64,000 bases of DNA from Pseudomonas hormoni (GTDB lineage: Bacteria; Pseudomonadota; Gammaproteobacteria; Pseudomonadales; Pseudomonadaceae): positions 439,001 through 503,000 of the forward strand of contig NZ_CP075566.1 in assembly GCF_018502625.1 (NCBI RefSeq), in the 5' to 3' direction. This document shows positions 1 to 8,336 of this stretch, piece after piece. The position numbers were made by a program, and so were the translations under genes. The notes below the pieces were generated by a model that searched no databases, was not told the DNA's origin, and was given only the letters and a program-made list of their open reading frames with translations. How positions within the stretch are numbered: position 1 is the stretch's first letter; each line of letters opens with the position of its first letter.

Positions 1-93
1 GACGCGTTCTATCTGAACGAACTCGGTTGGAGATATTGGGACCGCTTCGCGGTCCAGCGGGAGCAAGCTCCCTCGCCACAGGTAATGCGGTGA
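1..93 (+). CDS. 3' end of an unidentified gene, tail running through a REP
   Basis: Frame 1 is open from the window edge to a TGA at 91-93 and reads ...FYLNELGWRYW followed by residues encoded by the REP palindrome (QREQAPSPQ). The first dozen residues look like a real C-terminus, but only about 30 codons are visible and I do not recognise the protein. If real, its last residues come from the REP sequence. The frame could also be open by chance. Confidence 0.3.
   Translation, partial: DAFYLNELGWRYWDRFAVQREQAPSPQVMR
38..83. repeat. REP palindrome, GCGAGGGAGC class
   Basis: A short hairpin (GGACCGC TTC GCGGTCC) is followed by AGCGGGAGCAAGCTCCCTCG and CCACAGG. This is one half of the class that occurs as inverted pairs at 25014, 37348, 40152, 43865 and 50867. 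The partner half may lie outside the window. Confidence 0.7.
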
Positions 94-107
94 ATGTTTT
101 GGAAGAA

Positions 108-132
108 GGGCGCCAGCAGGCGCCCTTTTTTT
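108..132 (+). terminator. Rho-independent terminator
   Basis: GGGCGCC and GGCGCCC form a perfect 7-bp stem around a 4-base loop, followed by seven T. It closes transcription entering from the left, before the aminotransferase gene. Confidence 0.85.
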
Positions 133-206
133 ATGGGCGCCGTTTGGGCTATCCTCGGGCTCTCCCGCGCCGCCGTTAGAGCCGGGTGTAGAGCAGGGAA
201 TCACCG

Positions 207-1355
207 ATGATCACCAGTAAGCTGCCGAATGTCGGCATCACTATCTTCACGCAGATGTCTCAGCTCGCGGCGCAAACCGGGGCGATCAACCTGTCCCAGG
301 GTTTTCCCGATTTCGATGCCCCGCAGGCCCTGTGCGGTGCGGTCGGTCGGCATGTTGCCAATGGCCACAACCAGTATTCGCCGATGACCGGATTGCCGGT
401 GTTGCGTCAGCAAGTGGCGGCGAAGATCGCTCGCAGCTACGGCGTCAATGTCGATGCCGACAACGAAGTGACCATCACGCCCGGCGCCACCCAGGCGATC
501 TTCTGCGCGATTCAGGCGGTTATCCACAGCGGCGACGAAGTGATCGTGTTCGATCCGTGCTACGACAGTTACGAGCCGTCGGTTGAACTGGCCGGTGGTC
601 GTTGCGTGCATGTGCAGCTCGGGCTGAATGATTTCTCCATCGACTTCCAGAAACTGGCTGAGGCCATTACGCCGCGCACGCGGATGATTGTGCTGAACAC
701 CCCGCACAACCCGAGTGGCGCACTGATCAGCCGTGCCGAGCTGGATCAGTTGGCGGATCTGATTCGTGATCGCGACATCTACCTCGTCAGCGACGAAGTC
801 TACGAACACCTGGTGTTCGACGGCTTGCCTCACGTCAGCGTGCTGAATCACGAAGAGTTGTATCAGCGCGCCTTTGTGGTCAGCTCGTTCGGCAAGACCT
901 ATCACGTCACCGGCTGGAAAACCGGCTACGTGGTCGCACCGCCGGCCCTCACAGCGGAGCTGCGCAAGGTTCACCAGTACGTCAGTTTCTGCGGCGTGAC
1001 GCCGCTGCAATTTGCCTTGGCCGATTTCATGGCTGAGCACCCGGAGCATGTCGAAGAGCTGCCGGCTTTTTATCAGGCCAAGCGCGACCTGTTCTGCGAC
1101 CTCCTGACGCCATCGCGCTTCAGTTTCACCCGCGTGACCGGCACCTATTTCCAGCTGGTCGATTACTCGCAGATCCGCCCGGACCTCAACGACGTCGAGA
1201 TGGCGCTGTGGATGACCCGCGAACACGGCGTGGCGAGCATCCCGATCTCGGTGTTCTACCAGACGCCGCCAGAAGGCCAGCGCCTGGTGCGTCTGTGCTT
1301 TGCCAAGCGTGAGGAGACCCTGCGTGAAGCAGCGGCAAAACTATGCGTGATCTGA
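207..1355 (+). CDS. Methionine/glutamine-type aminotransferase (PLP fold type I)
   Basis: A cytosolic 382-residue PLP enzyme of the class I/II aminotransferases, closest in type to YbdL, which transfers the amino group of methionine or glutamine to 2-oxo acids. Visible marks are the NTPHNPSG substrate and cofactor loop near residue 168, the SDEVYEHL segment, and SSFGKTYHVTGWKTGY, whose first lysine should carry PLP. Its last 13 bases overlap the following omega-amidase gene, so the two are translationally coupled. That fits a glutamine transaminase plus omega-amidase pathway, in which the oxo-amide product is hydrolysed and transamination becomes irreversible. The substrate is inferred from family and neighbour. 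Confidence 0.88.
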   Translation: MITSKLPNVGITIFTQMSQLAAQTGAINLSQGFPDFDAPQALCGAVGRHVANGHNQYSPMTGLPVLRQQVAAKIARSYGVNVDADNEVTITPGATQAIFCAIQAVIHSGDEVIVFDPCYDSYEPSVELAGGRCVHVQLGLNDFSIDFQKLAEAITPRTRMIVLNTPHNPSGALISRAELDQLADLIRDRDIYLVSDEVYEHLVFDGLPHVSVLNHEELYQRAFVVSSFGKTYHVTGWKTGYVVAPPALTAELRKVHQYVSFCGVTPLQFALADFMAEHPEHVEELPAFYQAKRDLFCDLLTPSRFSFTRVTGTYFQLVDYSQIRPDLNDVEMALWMTREHGVASIPISVFYQTPPEGQRLVRLCFAKREETLREAAAKLCVI

Positions 1356-2134
1356 GTGCACTGCCGAATCTGAACATTGCGCTGGTCCAGACAACCCTGG
1401 CCTGGCACGACCGCCAGGCCAATCTGGAGCATTTCGAGCAACTGCTGGAACAGGCTCGCGGCGCGGATCTGATCATCCTGCCGGAGATGTTCACCACCGG
1501 TTTCTCCATGGAGTCGGAGACGCTCGCCGAAGCGGAAAACGGTCCCACCAGCAAATGGCTGCGCACACAGGCTGCGCAACTCGATGCCGTGATCACCGGC
1601 AGCGTCATCGTTCAGGCCGCCGACGGCAGTCATCGTAATCGCCTGTTATGGGCACGCCCGGACGGTGAAGTCTGGCACTACGACAAGCGTCACCTGTTCC
1701 GCATGGCGGGCGAGCACAATCACTACACACCCGGCGAGCGCCAGGTGCAGTTCGAACTCAAAGGCTGGCGTGTGCGGCCGCTGATTTGCTACGACCTGCG
1801 CTTCCCGGTGTGGAGCCGTGATGCCCAGGACACCGACCTGTTGCTGTACACCGCGAATTGGCCGGGCGCACGGCGTCAGCACTGGAACCGTTTGCTACCG
1901 GCACGGGCGATCGAAAACCTTTGCTATGTGGCGGCAGTGAATCGCATCGGGACTGACGGAAAAGGCTTCGCGTATACCGGCGACAGTCAGGTGCTCGATT
2001 TCCAGGGCGAGACGTTGCTCAGTGCCGGCGAAGCCGATGGCGTGTTTCAGGTGGTTCTGAATGCCGCTGACCTTCAGGCTTATCGCACGCGTTTTCCGGC
2101 GAATCTGGATGCCGACACGTTCGAGCTCACCTGA
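1343..2134 (+). CDS. Omega-amidase, nitrilase superfamily (YafV-like)
   Basis: A 263-residue carbon-nitrogen hydrolase. The Glu-Lys-Cys catalytic set is visible: Glu in LPEMFTTGFS (about residue 48), Lys in HYDKRHLFRMAGE (about 114) and Cys in RPLICYDLRFPVWS (about 150). YafV-type enzymes hydrolyse the omega-amide of 2-oxoglutaramate or 2-oxosuccinamate to the 2-oxo acid and ammonia. The start overlaps the aminotransferase stop, so the pair is co-translated. I see no signal peptide, so it should act in the cytosol. Related nitrilases with other amide substrates remain possible. Confidence 0.85.
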   Translation: MRDLSALPNLNIALVQTTLAWHDRQANLEHFEQLLEQARGADLIILPEMFTTGFSMESETLAEAENGPTSKWLRTQAAQLDAVITGSVIVQAADGSHRNRLLWARPDGEVWHYDKRHLFRMAGEHNHYTPGERQVQFELKGWRVRPLICYDLRFPVWSRDAQDTDLLLYTANWPGARRQHWNRLLPARAIENLCYVAAVNRIGTDGKGFAYTGDSQVLDFQGETLLSAGEADGVFQVVLNAADLQAYRTRFPANLDADTFELT

Positions 2135-2214
2135 TCGGCGGGCTTTTAAACGATTTATGGGTGCAGATTTTTCCAGGCTGGCCGATAGCAAGGTCAGCCA
2201 AGGAGGAGTGACCC

Positions 2215-2607
2215 ATGATCAACGTGAGCACCATCACCATCAACTCGTACGCTGTGTCTTCGCCGAATGTCGCGACCGGTCAATCTGACGAACGCAAGCT
2301 GGTCCCGGTTGATGGCGCGACTGACAAGGATGGCAAGCTGCGCGTCAACAGTGCCGGGGCCAACATCGACTCGGTCGGCAGCGCCAGCGACCCGGTTACC
2401 GCGTTGAAAAAGCAGATCGAAGAAGCGCAGAAATTGCTGGCCGAACAGCAGGCTCAACTGGCGAGTGCACAGAAGAGCCAGGACAACGAGCAGAAGGCGC
2501 AGCAGGTGATGGAAATCCAGAGCCAGATCGCTGTGACCAGCAGCAACTTGCAGGTGCTGCAGGCGGCGTTGTTGCAGGCGATGTTCAGTGTTGATACTCA
2601 TGCCTGA
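2215..2607 (+). CDS. FlxA-like small coiled-coil protein
   Basis: A 130-residue protein with a strong ribosome-binding site (GGAGGAG, 7 bases before the ATG). The first 55 residues are Ser/Thr/Val-rich and low in complexity. Residues about 60-125 form one long amphipathic helix rich in Gln, Ala, Glu and Lys (KKQIEEAQKLLAEQQAQL...), likely a coiled coil. This resembles the FlxA-like family of Pseudomonas, whose function is not established. It lacks a signal peptide and membrane segments. It stands alone between the amidase and leuA. Confidence 0.65.
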   Translation: MINVSTITINSYAVSSPNVATGQSDERKLVPVDGATDKDGKLRVNSAGANIDSVGSASDPVTALKKQIEEAQKLLAEQQAQLASAQKSQDNEQKAQQVMEIQSQIAVTSSNLQVLQAALLQAMFSVDTHA

Positions 2608-2628
2608 CATCGTTGTCGCCTGAGCGGG

Positions 2629-2734
2629 CCCCATCGCGGGCAAGCCCGCTCCCACAGTTGATCGATGCGACCACAAATTGTGTGTACACCAAAATCCACT
2701 GTGGGAGCGAGACCGGCTTGCCGGCGATGAGGCC
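2629..2734. repeat. REPIN (inverted REP pair)
   Basis: Two REP copies face each other: ATCGCGGGCAAGCCCGCTCC at the left and a variant with GAGACCGGCTTGCCGGCGAT at the right, about 40 bases apart. It lies between the FlxA-like gene and the leuA terminator. Confidence 0.85.
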
Positions 2735-2768
2735 ATAACAGGCAGCACAAAAACAGCAGGCAAACAGA

Positions 2769-2800
2769 AAGGCCCCAAGGTTCGCACCTTGGGGCCTTTT
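2769..2800. terminator. Bidirectional terminator at the leuA 3' end
   Basis: GGCCCCAAGGT and ACCTTGGGGCC form an 11-bp stem with a 4-base loop. There are T residues on the right side and A residues on the left, so it can stop both leuA (minus) and rightward transcripts. Confidence 0.85.
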
Positions 2801-2816
2801 GCATTTCAGCGAACGC

Positions 2817-4496
2817 TTACGCCGCTTTCGCTTCCGGCTGGCTCAACGAGCGGTTCAGCGCGCTGAACAGGGCCTTGAAGCTGGCGGTGGTGATGTTTTC
2901 ATCGATGCCGACGCCATGCACTGCACGTTCACCGTTCACACGCAGCTCGATGTAGGCCGCCGCCTTGGCGTTGGTTCCCGCGCCGATCGCGTGTTCGTTG
3001 TAGTCCATGATCTCTACCGGAATCGGCAGACCGGCCACCAGCGCTTCCAGCGCGCCGTTGCCCTTGCCGCGCCAGTGCAGGTTGGTTTCGCCCTGGCCTT
3101 TGCCGGAGACTTCCACTTCGACGGCGCTGTGACCGTTTTCTTCCTGCAGGCGATGGCTGACCAGCGCGTACGGAGTGTTGGCCTGCAAGTACTCGCTGTG
3201 CAGCAACGCGTGGATTTGCTGGGCGGTCATTTCGAGGCCCAGACGATCGGTTTCACGCTGCACGACCTGGCTGAACTCGATCTGCATGCGACGCGGCAAG
3301 CTGATGCCGTATTCCTGTTCCAGCAGGTAAGCGATACCGCCCTTGCCCGACTGGCTGTTGACGCGGATCACCGCCTCGTAGCTGCGGCCGATGTCGGCCG
3401 GGTCGATCGGCAAGTACGGCACTTCCCACAGGGCGTCCGGTTTCTGCTGGGCGAAGCCCTTGCGGATGGCGTCCTGGTGCGAGCCAGAGAACGCGGTGTG
3501 AACCAGGTCGCCGACGTACGGGTGACGCGGGTGCACCTGAATCTGGTTGCATTCTTCGACGACTTTGCGCACGCCGTCGATGTCGGAGAAGTCCAGTTCA
3601 GGGTGAATGCCCTGGGTGTACAGGTTCAGTGCCACGGTCACCAGATCGACGTTACCGGTACGCTCGCCGTTGCCGAACAGGCAGCCTTCGACACGGTCCG
3701 CGCCGGCCATCAGGCCCAGTTCGGTGGCGGCCACGCCAGTGCCACGGTCGTTGTGGGTGTGCAGGCTGATGATCACGCTGTCACGACGGTTGATGTGACG
3801 GCCGAACCATTCGATCTGGTCGGCGTAGATGTTCGGGGTCGCGCATTCGACGGTGGCTGGCAGGTTGAGGATCACCTTATGCTCAGGCGTCGGGTTCCAG
3901 ACTTCGATGACCGCGTCGCAGACTTCCTTGGCGAACTCCAGTTCGGTGGCGCTGAAGGTTTCCGGCGAGTATTCGAACGTCCACTGAGTGTCCGGCTGCA
4001 TGGCGGCGTATTTGACGAACAGCTTGGCAGCGTTGACTGCGATGGCCTTGATCCCGTCCTTGTCCTGGTTGAAGACAATGCGGCGGAAGGACGGGGAGGT
4101 CGCGTTGTACAGGTGAACGATGGCTTTCTTCGCCCCGCGCAGGGATTCGAAAGTGCGCTCGATCAGGTCTTCACGGCCCTGGGTCAGCACTTGAATGGTG
4201 GTGTCGTCCGGGATGTGGTTGCCTTCGATCAGGGTGCGCACGAAGTCGAAGTCGGTTTGCGAAGCGGCCGGGAACGAGGCTTCGATTTCTTTCACACCGA
4301 CCTGTACCAGGGTTTTCCAGAAACGCAGCTTCTTGACCGCGTCCATCGGCTCGATCAGCGACTGGTTGCCATCGCGAAGGTCGGAGCTGCACCAGATCGG
4401 CGCGGCGGTGATGGTCTTCGATGGCCAGGTGCGGTCCGGGATGTCGATGGTCGGGAACGCGCGGTATTTCGAAGACGGGTCTTTGAGCATGCTCAT
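2817..4496 (-). CDS. leuA: 2-isopropylmalate synthase
   Basis: Condenses acetyl-CoA with 2-oxoisovalerate, the first committed step of leucine synthesis. The 559-residue length matches the long alpha-IPMS form found in Pseudomonas. The TIM barrel opens with [11 protein letters not shown] (residues 37-47), where Asp binds the metal, and the HTHND metal motif is at residues 246-250. After about residue 420 comes the C-terminal regulatory domain that gives leucine feedback inhibition in this family. The gene is transcribed alone. Its 5' leader holds a short open frame and paired sequences (see 4517-4664), which suggests transcriptional or translational control on top of feedback. Confidence 0.97.
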   Translation of the reverse strand: MSMLKDPSSKYRAFPTIDIPDRTWPSKTITAAPIWCSSDLRDGNQSLIEPMDAVKKLRFWKTLVQVGVKEIEASFPAASQTDFDFVRTLIEGNHIPDDTTIQVLTQGREDLIERTFESLRGAKKAIVHLYNATSPSFRRIVFNQDKDGIKAIAVNAAKLFVKYAAMQPDTQWTFEYSPETFSATELEFAKEVCDAVIEVWNPTPEHKVILNLPATVECATPNIYADQIEWFGRHINRRDSVIISLHTHNDRGTGVAATELGLMAGADRVEGCLFGNGERTGNVDLVTVALNLYTQGIHPELDFSDIDGVRKVVEECNQIQVHPRHPYVGDLVHTAFSGSHQDAIRKGFAQQKPDALWEVPYLPIDPADIGRSYEAVIRVNSQSGKGGIAYLLEQEYGISLPRRMQIEFSQVVQRETDRLGLEMTAQQIHALLHSEYLQANTPYALVSHRLQEENGHSAVEVEVSGKGQGETNLHWRGKGNGALEALVAGLPIPVEIMDYNEHAIGAGTNAKAAAYIELRVNGERAVHGVGIDENITTASFKALFSALNRSLSQPEAKAA

Positions 4497-4516
4497 CGGG
4501 AAATCCTTATTGTGTG

Positions 4517-4598
4517 GGCCGAAAAAAGGCGGCCTGCCGGTGGATCAAATGTTCTTGGGGAAAAGCGTAAGACGAGGCGTCGCGATTCAGCCCGGCAG
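4517..4598 (-). promoter_or_regulatory. leuA leader pairing elements (candidate attenuator)
   Basis: In the leuA transcript, CTGCCGG in the last codons of the leader frame (4592-4598) is exactly complementary to CCGGCAG at 4534-4540. Immediately after it, GGCCG (4530-4534) can pair with CGGCC (4517-4521) around a U-rich loop, just before the leuA ribosome-binding site AAGGA. The two helices share one base, so ribosome position on the leader frame could choose between them. The regulatory role is inferred. Confidence 0.45.
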
Positions 4599-4664
4599 TC
4601 GTGCACTGACAAGGCACAGGCTGCGGTGCTGGCGAAGCTGAATGAGGGTGTGAGAGGTTTTCAT
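4587..4664 (-). CDS. Candidate leuA leader peptide (25 aa)
   Basis: A 26-codon frame 90 bases before leuA reads MKTSHTLIQL, then RQHRSLCLVS and ARLPG, then stop. Five of 25 residues are leucine (CTC, CTT, CTG, CTT, CTG). CTT is uncommon in this GC-rich genome, as expected of a leader that senses leucyl-tRNA. A weak GAAGG precedes the ATG closely. Its final codons take part in the pairing described at 4517-4598. I cannot show that it is translated. Confidence 0.5.
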   Translation of the reverse strand: MKTSHTLIQLRQHRSLCLVSARLPG

Positions 4665-4877
4665 GCCTTCAACCCTAACCGCGAGGGTGAAGGATGGCAA
4701 GCAGTCGAAAAAAATTGAGAGGAATACTCGAATGGGGGGATTTATCGAGATTTTATTGCGGTGAAAGAAGGTGATCGTTTGGATGTTTGCGCGAGGTTTG
4801 TGGGATGCGCAATTGACGAAGTTGGACAGTGTCGATTCCAATTGCGCGGTTTGTCCGGGGACGATTCGGCGATTGTG

Positions 4878-4982
4878 AGGCCGTCTTCGCGGGCAAGCCC
4901 GCTCCCACAGTGGGCGTGAGTGGATTACAGATTTGTATTCCATCCCGGAACCTGTGGGAGCGGGCTTGCCCGCGATGAGGCC
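4878..4982. repeat. REPIN
   Basis: TTCGCGGGCAAGCCCGCTCC and its inverted partner GGAGCGGGCTTGCCCGCGAT are separated by about 45 bases. It fills the gap between the leuA promoter region and the metallopeptidase stop. Confidence 0.88.
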
Positions 4983-5000
4983 AGTAGCCTCACAAATAAC

Positions 5001-5822
5001 TTAAGGCTGGAAAGCCCCGATAAAAATCGCCGGATCCACCCGCGCATCATTCAGGCTGATGTTCCAGTGCATATGCGGCCCGGTCGCCCGTCCGGTCGAA
5101 CCGACCTTGCCAACCACGCCACCACGCGCCAGCTGCTGCCCGACCTGCACATCAATCTTCGACATGTGGCAGAACATGCTGATAAAGCCCTGTCCATGGT
5201 CGACAAACACCGTGTTGCCATTGAAGAAGTAGTTACCGATCAGAATCACCTTGCCCGCTGCCGGAGTCTTGATCGGTGTGCCGGCGCCCACGGCGAAATC
5301 CAGGCCTGAGTGGGGATTGCGCTCTTCACCATTGAAGAACCGGCGCACACCAAACTTGCTCGACAGCGGGCCGTTGACCGGTTTGTCCAGCAACAGGTTG
5401 CTGGGGGTATTTGGACTGAACGTGCGGTAGGCGGCGATTTGCTCGGCCAGTTCACGCTCGATGCGCTTCAGATTGTCCGGGTCTGGATTGACCTGTTGGG
5501 TGTTTTTCAGGGTGATGCGCTGTTCCGGGTATTTCTTGTTGCCGACGGTGAAACCCAGGTCTCGGCCGCCGCTGCTGATGGATTGCGCCCCCGGTTTGAC
5601 GGTCAACGGCACACCGACAATCGCCAGCCAATTGTTCTGTTCCTTGACCACTAAAACTGGTTTGCCTTGATAACTGGCTTTCGGCGCCTGGGCAGCGCTG
5701 CCCAGGTCTACCACCGCCACGCCGCCCGGCACCGGTTTGTTCAACAGGCGGGTGATGTAACTGTCGGCGTGGGCGTTGAAGGTCAGGCACAGCAACAGCA
5801 GCGGAGCGAAAAAACGCGGCAT
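5001..5822 (-). CDS. M23-family peptidoglycan metallopeptidase, periplasmic
   Basis: A 273-residue secreted LytM-type protein. Residues 1-19 are a signal peptide ending in NAHA. Residues about 20-140 form a family-specific N-terminal region. The M23 domain holds the zinc ligands: His171 and Asp175 in HSGLDFAVG and the HxH pair at 250-252 in GPHMHWNI. All active-site residues appear present, so it should cleave peptidoglycan cross-bridges rather than act as an inactive EnvC/NlpD-type activator. It starts 3 bases after the xseA stop on the same strand, so it is probably co-transcribed with xseA. I see no functional link to DNA repair. Confidence 0.9.
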   Translation of the reverse strand: MPRFFAPLLLLCLTFNAHADSYITRLLNKPVPGGVAVVDLGSAAQAPKASYQGKPVLVVKEQNNWLAIVGVPLTVKPGAQSISSGGRDLGFTVGNKKYPEQRITLKNTQQVNPDPDNLKRIERELAEQIAAYRTFSPNTPSNLLLDKPVNGPLSSKFGVRRFFNGEERNPHSGLDFAVGAGTPIKTPAAGKVILIGNYFFNGNTVFVDHGQGFISMFCHMSKIDVQVGQQLARGGVVGKVGSTGRATGPHMHWNISLNDARVDPAIFIGAFQP

Positions 5823-5825
5823 GGA

Positions 5826-7205
5826 TCAATCCAGTAAAGAAAGGGTGACAGGTGTCAGGTGATTGTCTTCGACCCGCACTTGCAGTTCGCCTTCAGCCAG
5901 TTTGGCTTTCAGGCGCTGGCCGTTGTGGGTTTGCGCGGCGTTACGGATCGCGTTGCCGCGGTCGTCCAGCAGAATGCTGTAGCCACGGGCGAGCGTCGCC
6001 AACGGGCTGACCACTTGCAGCGTCTGCACCTGACTTTGCAGTTGCAGACGACGGGATTTGAGCCCTTCGCGGATAGCGCGGGGCAGGCGTTCGGCGAGGC
6101 TGTCGAGGCGCTGACGCAGCATCGCCAGTTGCCGGCCAGGATGTTGCCCGGCGAGGCGGGTTTCCAGGCGGATCAGCCGTTCGCGACGGGTATTGAGGCT
6201 ACGTTCGAACGCGCGGCGCATGCGCATGTCCAGATCATCCAGCCGTTGCGCCTGCTGGCGCAGACGTTCGCCGGGGTGGCGCAGGCGGCGAGAGATGCCC
6301 TCAAGGCGCAGTCGATCACGCATCAGGCGGTCGCGCATGCGCATCACCAGCCGTCGATGCAGGCTCTCGACCCGACGCACCAGGTCGCTGGTATCCGGCG
6401 CCAGCAGCTCAGCGGCGGCGGAAGGTGTCGGGGCGCGAACGTCGGCGACGAAGTCACTGATCGACACATCGGTTTCATGGCCGACGGCGCTGACAATCGG
6501 CGTCACGCAAGCATCCACGGCGCGGGCCACGGCTTCTTCGTTGAAACACCACAGGTCTTCCAGCGAGCCGCCGCCACGGGCCAGGATCAACGCATCGAAA
6601 CCACGGGCGTCCGCCAGTTTCAGTGCACGGACAATCTGCGCCGTGGCCTCGCGGCCTTGCACAGCAGTGGGGATCAACGTCAGCTGCACCTGTGGCGCAC
6701 GGCGGCGGAACACGCTGATGATGTCGCGGATTACTGCGCCGGTGGGCGAACTGATGATGCCGATGCGCTGAGGATGCGCCGGTAGCGGCACTTTGCGTTC
6801 GGCGCTGAACAGGCCTTCGGCGCTGAGTTTTTCCTTCAGGGCATCGAAGGCCAGGCGCAGTGCGCCGTCACCGGCCGGTTCGACGGTGTCGAGGATCAGT
6901 TGATAGTCGCCACGCCCTTCGAACAGCGAGACCTTGCCGCGCACCTTCACCGCCAGGCCATCCTTCAGCGCCTGACGCACCCGCGCAGCGTTCTGCCGGA
7001 ACAGTGCGCAACGCACCTGGGCGCCGCTGTCCTTGAGGGTGAAATACACGTGGCCGGACGCCGGGCGAGCGAGGTTGGAGATTTCGCCTTCGACCCAGAT
7101 ATTGCTGAACACGTCTTCGAGCAACACCCGCGCGCGGCCGTTGAGCTGGCTGACAGTCAGGACTTCACGGTCCAGGCCGAGTCTTGCAAAGGGATCTTTA
7201 ATCAT
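5826..7205 (-). CDS. xseA: Exodeoxyribonuclease VII large subunit
   Basis: The catalytic subunit of ExoVII, which trims single-stranded DNA from both ends together with several XseB subunits. At 459 residues it is full length. The N-terminal OB-fold (about residues 10-110, with VEGEISNLARPASGHVYFTLKD) binds ssDNA. The central domain has the family signature LILARGGGSLEDLWCFNEE near residue 207. A long Arg-rich coiled-coil stretch (about 265-385) follows, and a small C-terminal domain carries ARGYSIL. It is the first gene of the unit with the M23 peptidase. xseB is not in the window. Confidence 0.96.
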   Translation of the reverse strand: MIKDPFARLGLDREVLTVSQLNGRARVLLEDVFSNIWVEGEISNLARPASGHVYFTLKDSGAQVRCALFRQNAARVRQALKDGLAVKVRGKVSLFEGRGDYQLILDTVEPAGDGALRLAFDALKEKLSAEGLFSAERKVPLPAHPQRIGIISSPTGAVIRDIISVFRRRAPQVQLTLIPTAVQGREATAQIVRALKLADARGFDALILARGGGSLEDLWCFNEEAVARAVDACVTPIVSAVGHETDVSISDFVADVRAPTPSAAAELLAPDTSDLVRRVESLHRRLVMRMRDRLMRDRLRLEGISRRLRHPGERLRQQAQRLDDLDMRMRRAFERSLNTRRERLIRLETRLAGQHPGRQLAMLRQRLDSLAERLPRAIREGLKSRRLQLQSQVQTLQVVSPLATLARGYSILLDDRGNAIRNAAQTHNGQRLKAKLAEGELQVRVEDNHLTPVTLSLLD

Positions 7206-7260
7206 GGGGCGCAGTTTAAAGGCATTCGGCGAACAATCTCTATGATCCGGCGAAAATCCC

Positions 7261-7346
7261 CTGTGGGAGGGAGCCTGATAGCGGTATGTCAGTCGCCATC
7301 AATGTTTAATGTCCCGCCGCCATCGCGAGCAGGCTCGCTCCCACAG
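7261..7346. repeat. REPIN overlapping the LysR gene 3' end
   Basis: A degenerate left copy (CTGTGGGAGGGAGCCTGATA) faces a well-kept right copy (ATCGCGAGCAGGCTCGCTCC). The LysR-type gene ends inside this element, so part of the repeat is coding. Confidence 0.8.
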
Positions 7347-8236
7347 TGAACGGTGCAGGTGTTGATGAATTGTTGGACCAGTGCCGCGGGATTCTGCCGG
7401 CAGGCGAGGGCGACGGTGCTGTGGCAATCCAGGTCGGCCAGGGGCAGGAAATGAATGTCGGGCGGCGCGATGTCCTGCATCGACTCCGGCAGCAGGGCGA
7501 TGCCGAATCCGGCCTGGATCAATTGCAGTTGTGTGGTTTTGCGCGACACCACTCGGGCCGCTTTTGGAAAGAAACCCTGACGCATGCACAGCTCGGCGGA
7601 CAGATAGCTCAACCCGCCACGCTGAGGATGAGGAATGGAGATAAACGCCTCATCCTTCAGTTGCGCCAGATCGATGCCTTGAGCGGACTTATCCACAGCC
7701 AGCCGATGATTGGGCGGAACGGCCAGGAGCAATCGTTCGCTATACAAAGGAACAATCTGCACGCCTTCACGTTGGCGCAACACCGGCAGGCGCAGCAGTC
7801 CGACATCAAGCCGGTTGTCGGCCAGCGCTTCAAGTTGCGCTTCGGAGGACAGCTTGGCGATGTCCATGGACACGCCGACATGCTGGCTCAGATAGTCGCT
7901 GATGCCCCGGAGCAGGCGGCCACTCATGGGCACGGTGCTGGAATGGCTGAGGCGCAAGGTGCCGAGTTCTCCATTGCCGACCTGGGTGGCCATCTCACTG
8001 GCTTTGGTCAGTTCGCTCAGCAGGTTTCTGGCCCGGGGCAGGAAGGCTTCACCGGCGGCCGTCAGTCGGGGCAGGCGTGCAGTGCGCTCGAACAACGGCG
8101 TTTGGAGGCGGGTTTCCATGTCCTTGATTTGCCGGCTCAGGGCCGACTGAGCAATGAACAGTCGTTCGGCTGCGGCGCTGAAACTCCCGCACTCGGCGAT
8201 TTCCACGAAGTAACGCAATTGACGGGTTGAAAGCAC
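7289..8236 (-). CDS. LysR-type transcriptional regulator
   Basis: A GTG start at 8236 is chosen because LSTRQLRYFVEIAECGSFS is the usual LysR beginning and AAAAGG lies 8 bases upstream; the frame is open further 5' but without family sequence. The winged helix-turn-helix is at about residues 2-60 (AERLFIAQSALSRQIKDME), followed by a LysR effector-binding domain to about 295. The last 19 or so residues are encoded by the REPIN. It is divergent from the TauE/SafE exporter with 100 bases between starts, the usual arrangement for a LysR protein and its target. The ligand is unknown. Confidence 0.88.
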   Translation of the reverse strand: MLSTRQLRYFVEIAECGSFSAAAERLFIAQSALSRQIKDMETRLQTPLFERTARLPRLTAAGEAFLPRARNLLSELTKASEMATQVGNGELGTLRLSHSSTVPMSGRLLRGISDYLSQHVGVSMDIAKLSSEAQLEALADNRLDVGLLRLPVLRQREGVQIVPLYSERLLLAVPPNHRLAVDKSAQGIDLAQLKDEAFISIPHPQRGGLSYLSAELCMRQGFFPKAARVVSRKTTQLQLIQAGFGIALLPESMQDIAPPDIHFLPLADLDCHSTVALACRQNPAALVQQFINTCTVHCGSEPARDGGGTLNIDGD

Positions 8237-8336
8237 GAGGCATGCCTTTTTGAGATGAGAAAGGGGCCTTGAAGATATTAGTCGCAACACTCGGCGCTGG
8301 CTAAAGTCGTCACAGGTATTTAATGAAGGCGTGCAG

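Noticed and set aside
2799..4718. Long open frame on the plus strand opposite leuA (about 640 codons)
   Set aside because: It mirrors the leuA codons, has no family motif, and leuA itself is unmistakable; GC-rich third positions keep antisense frames open.
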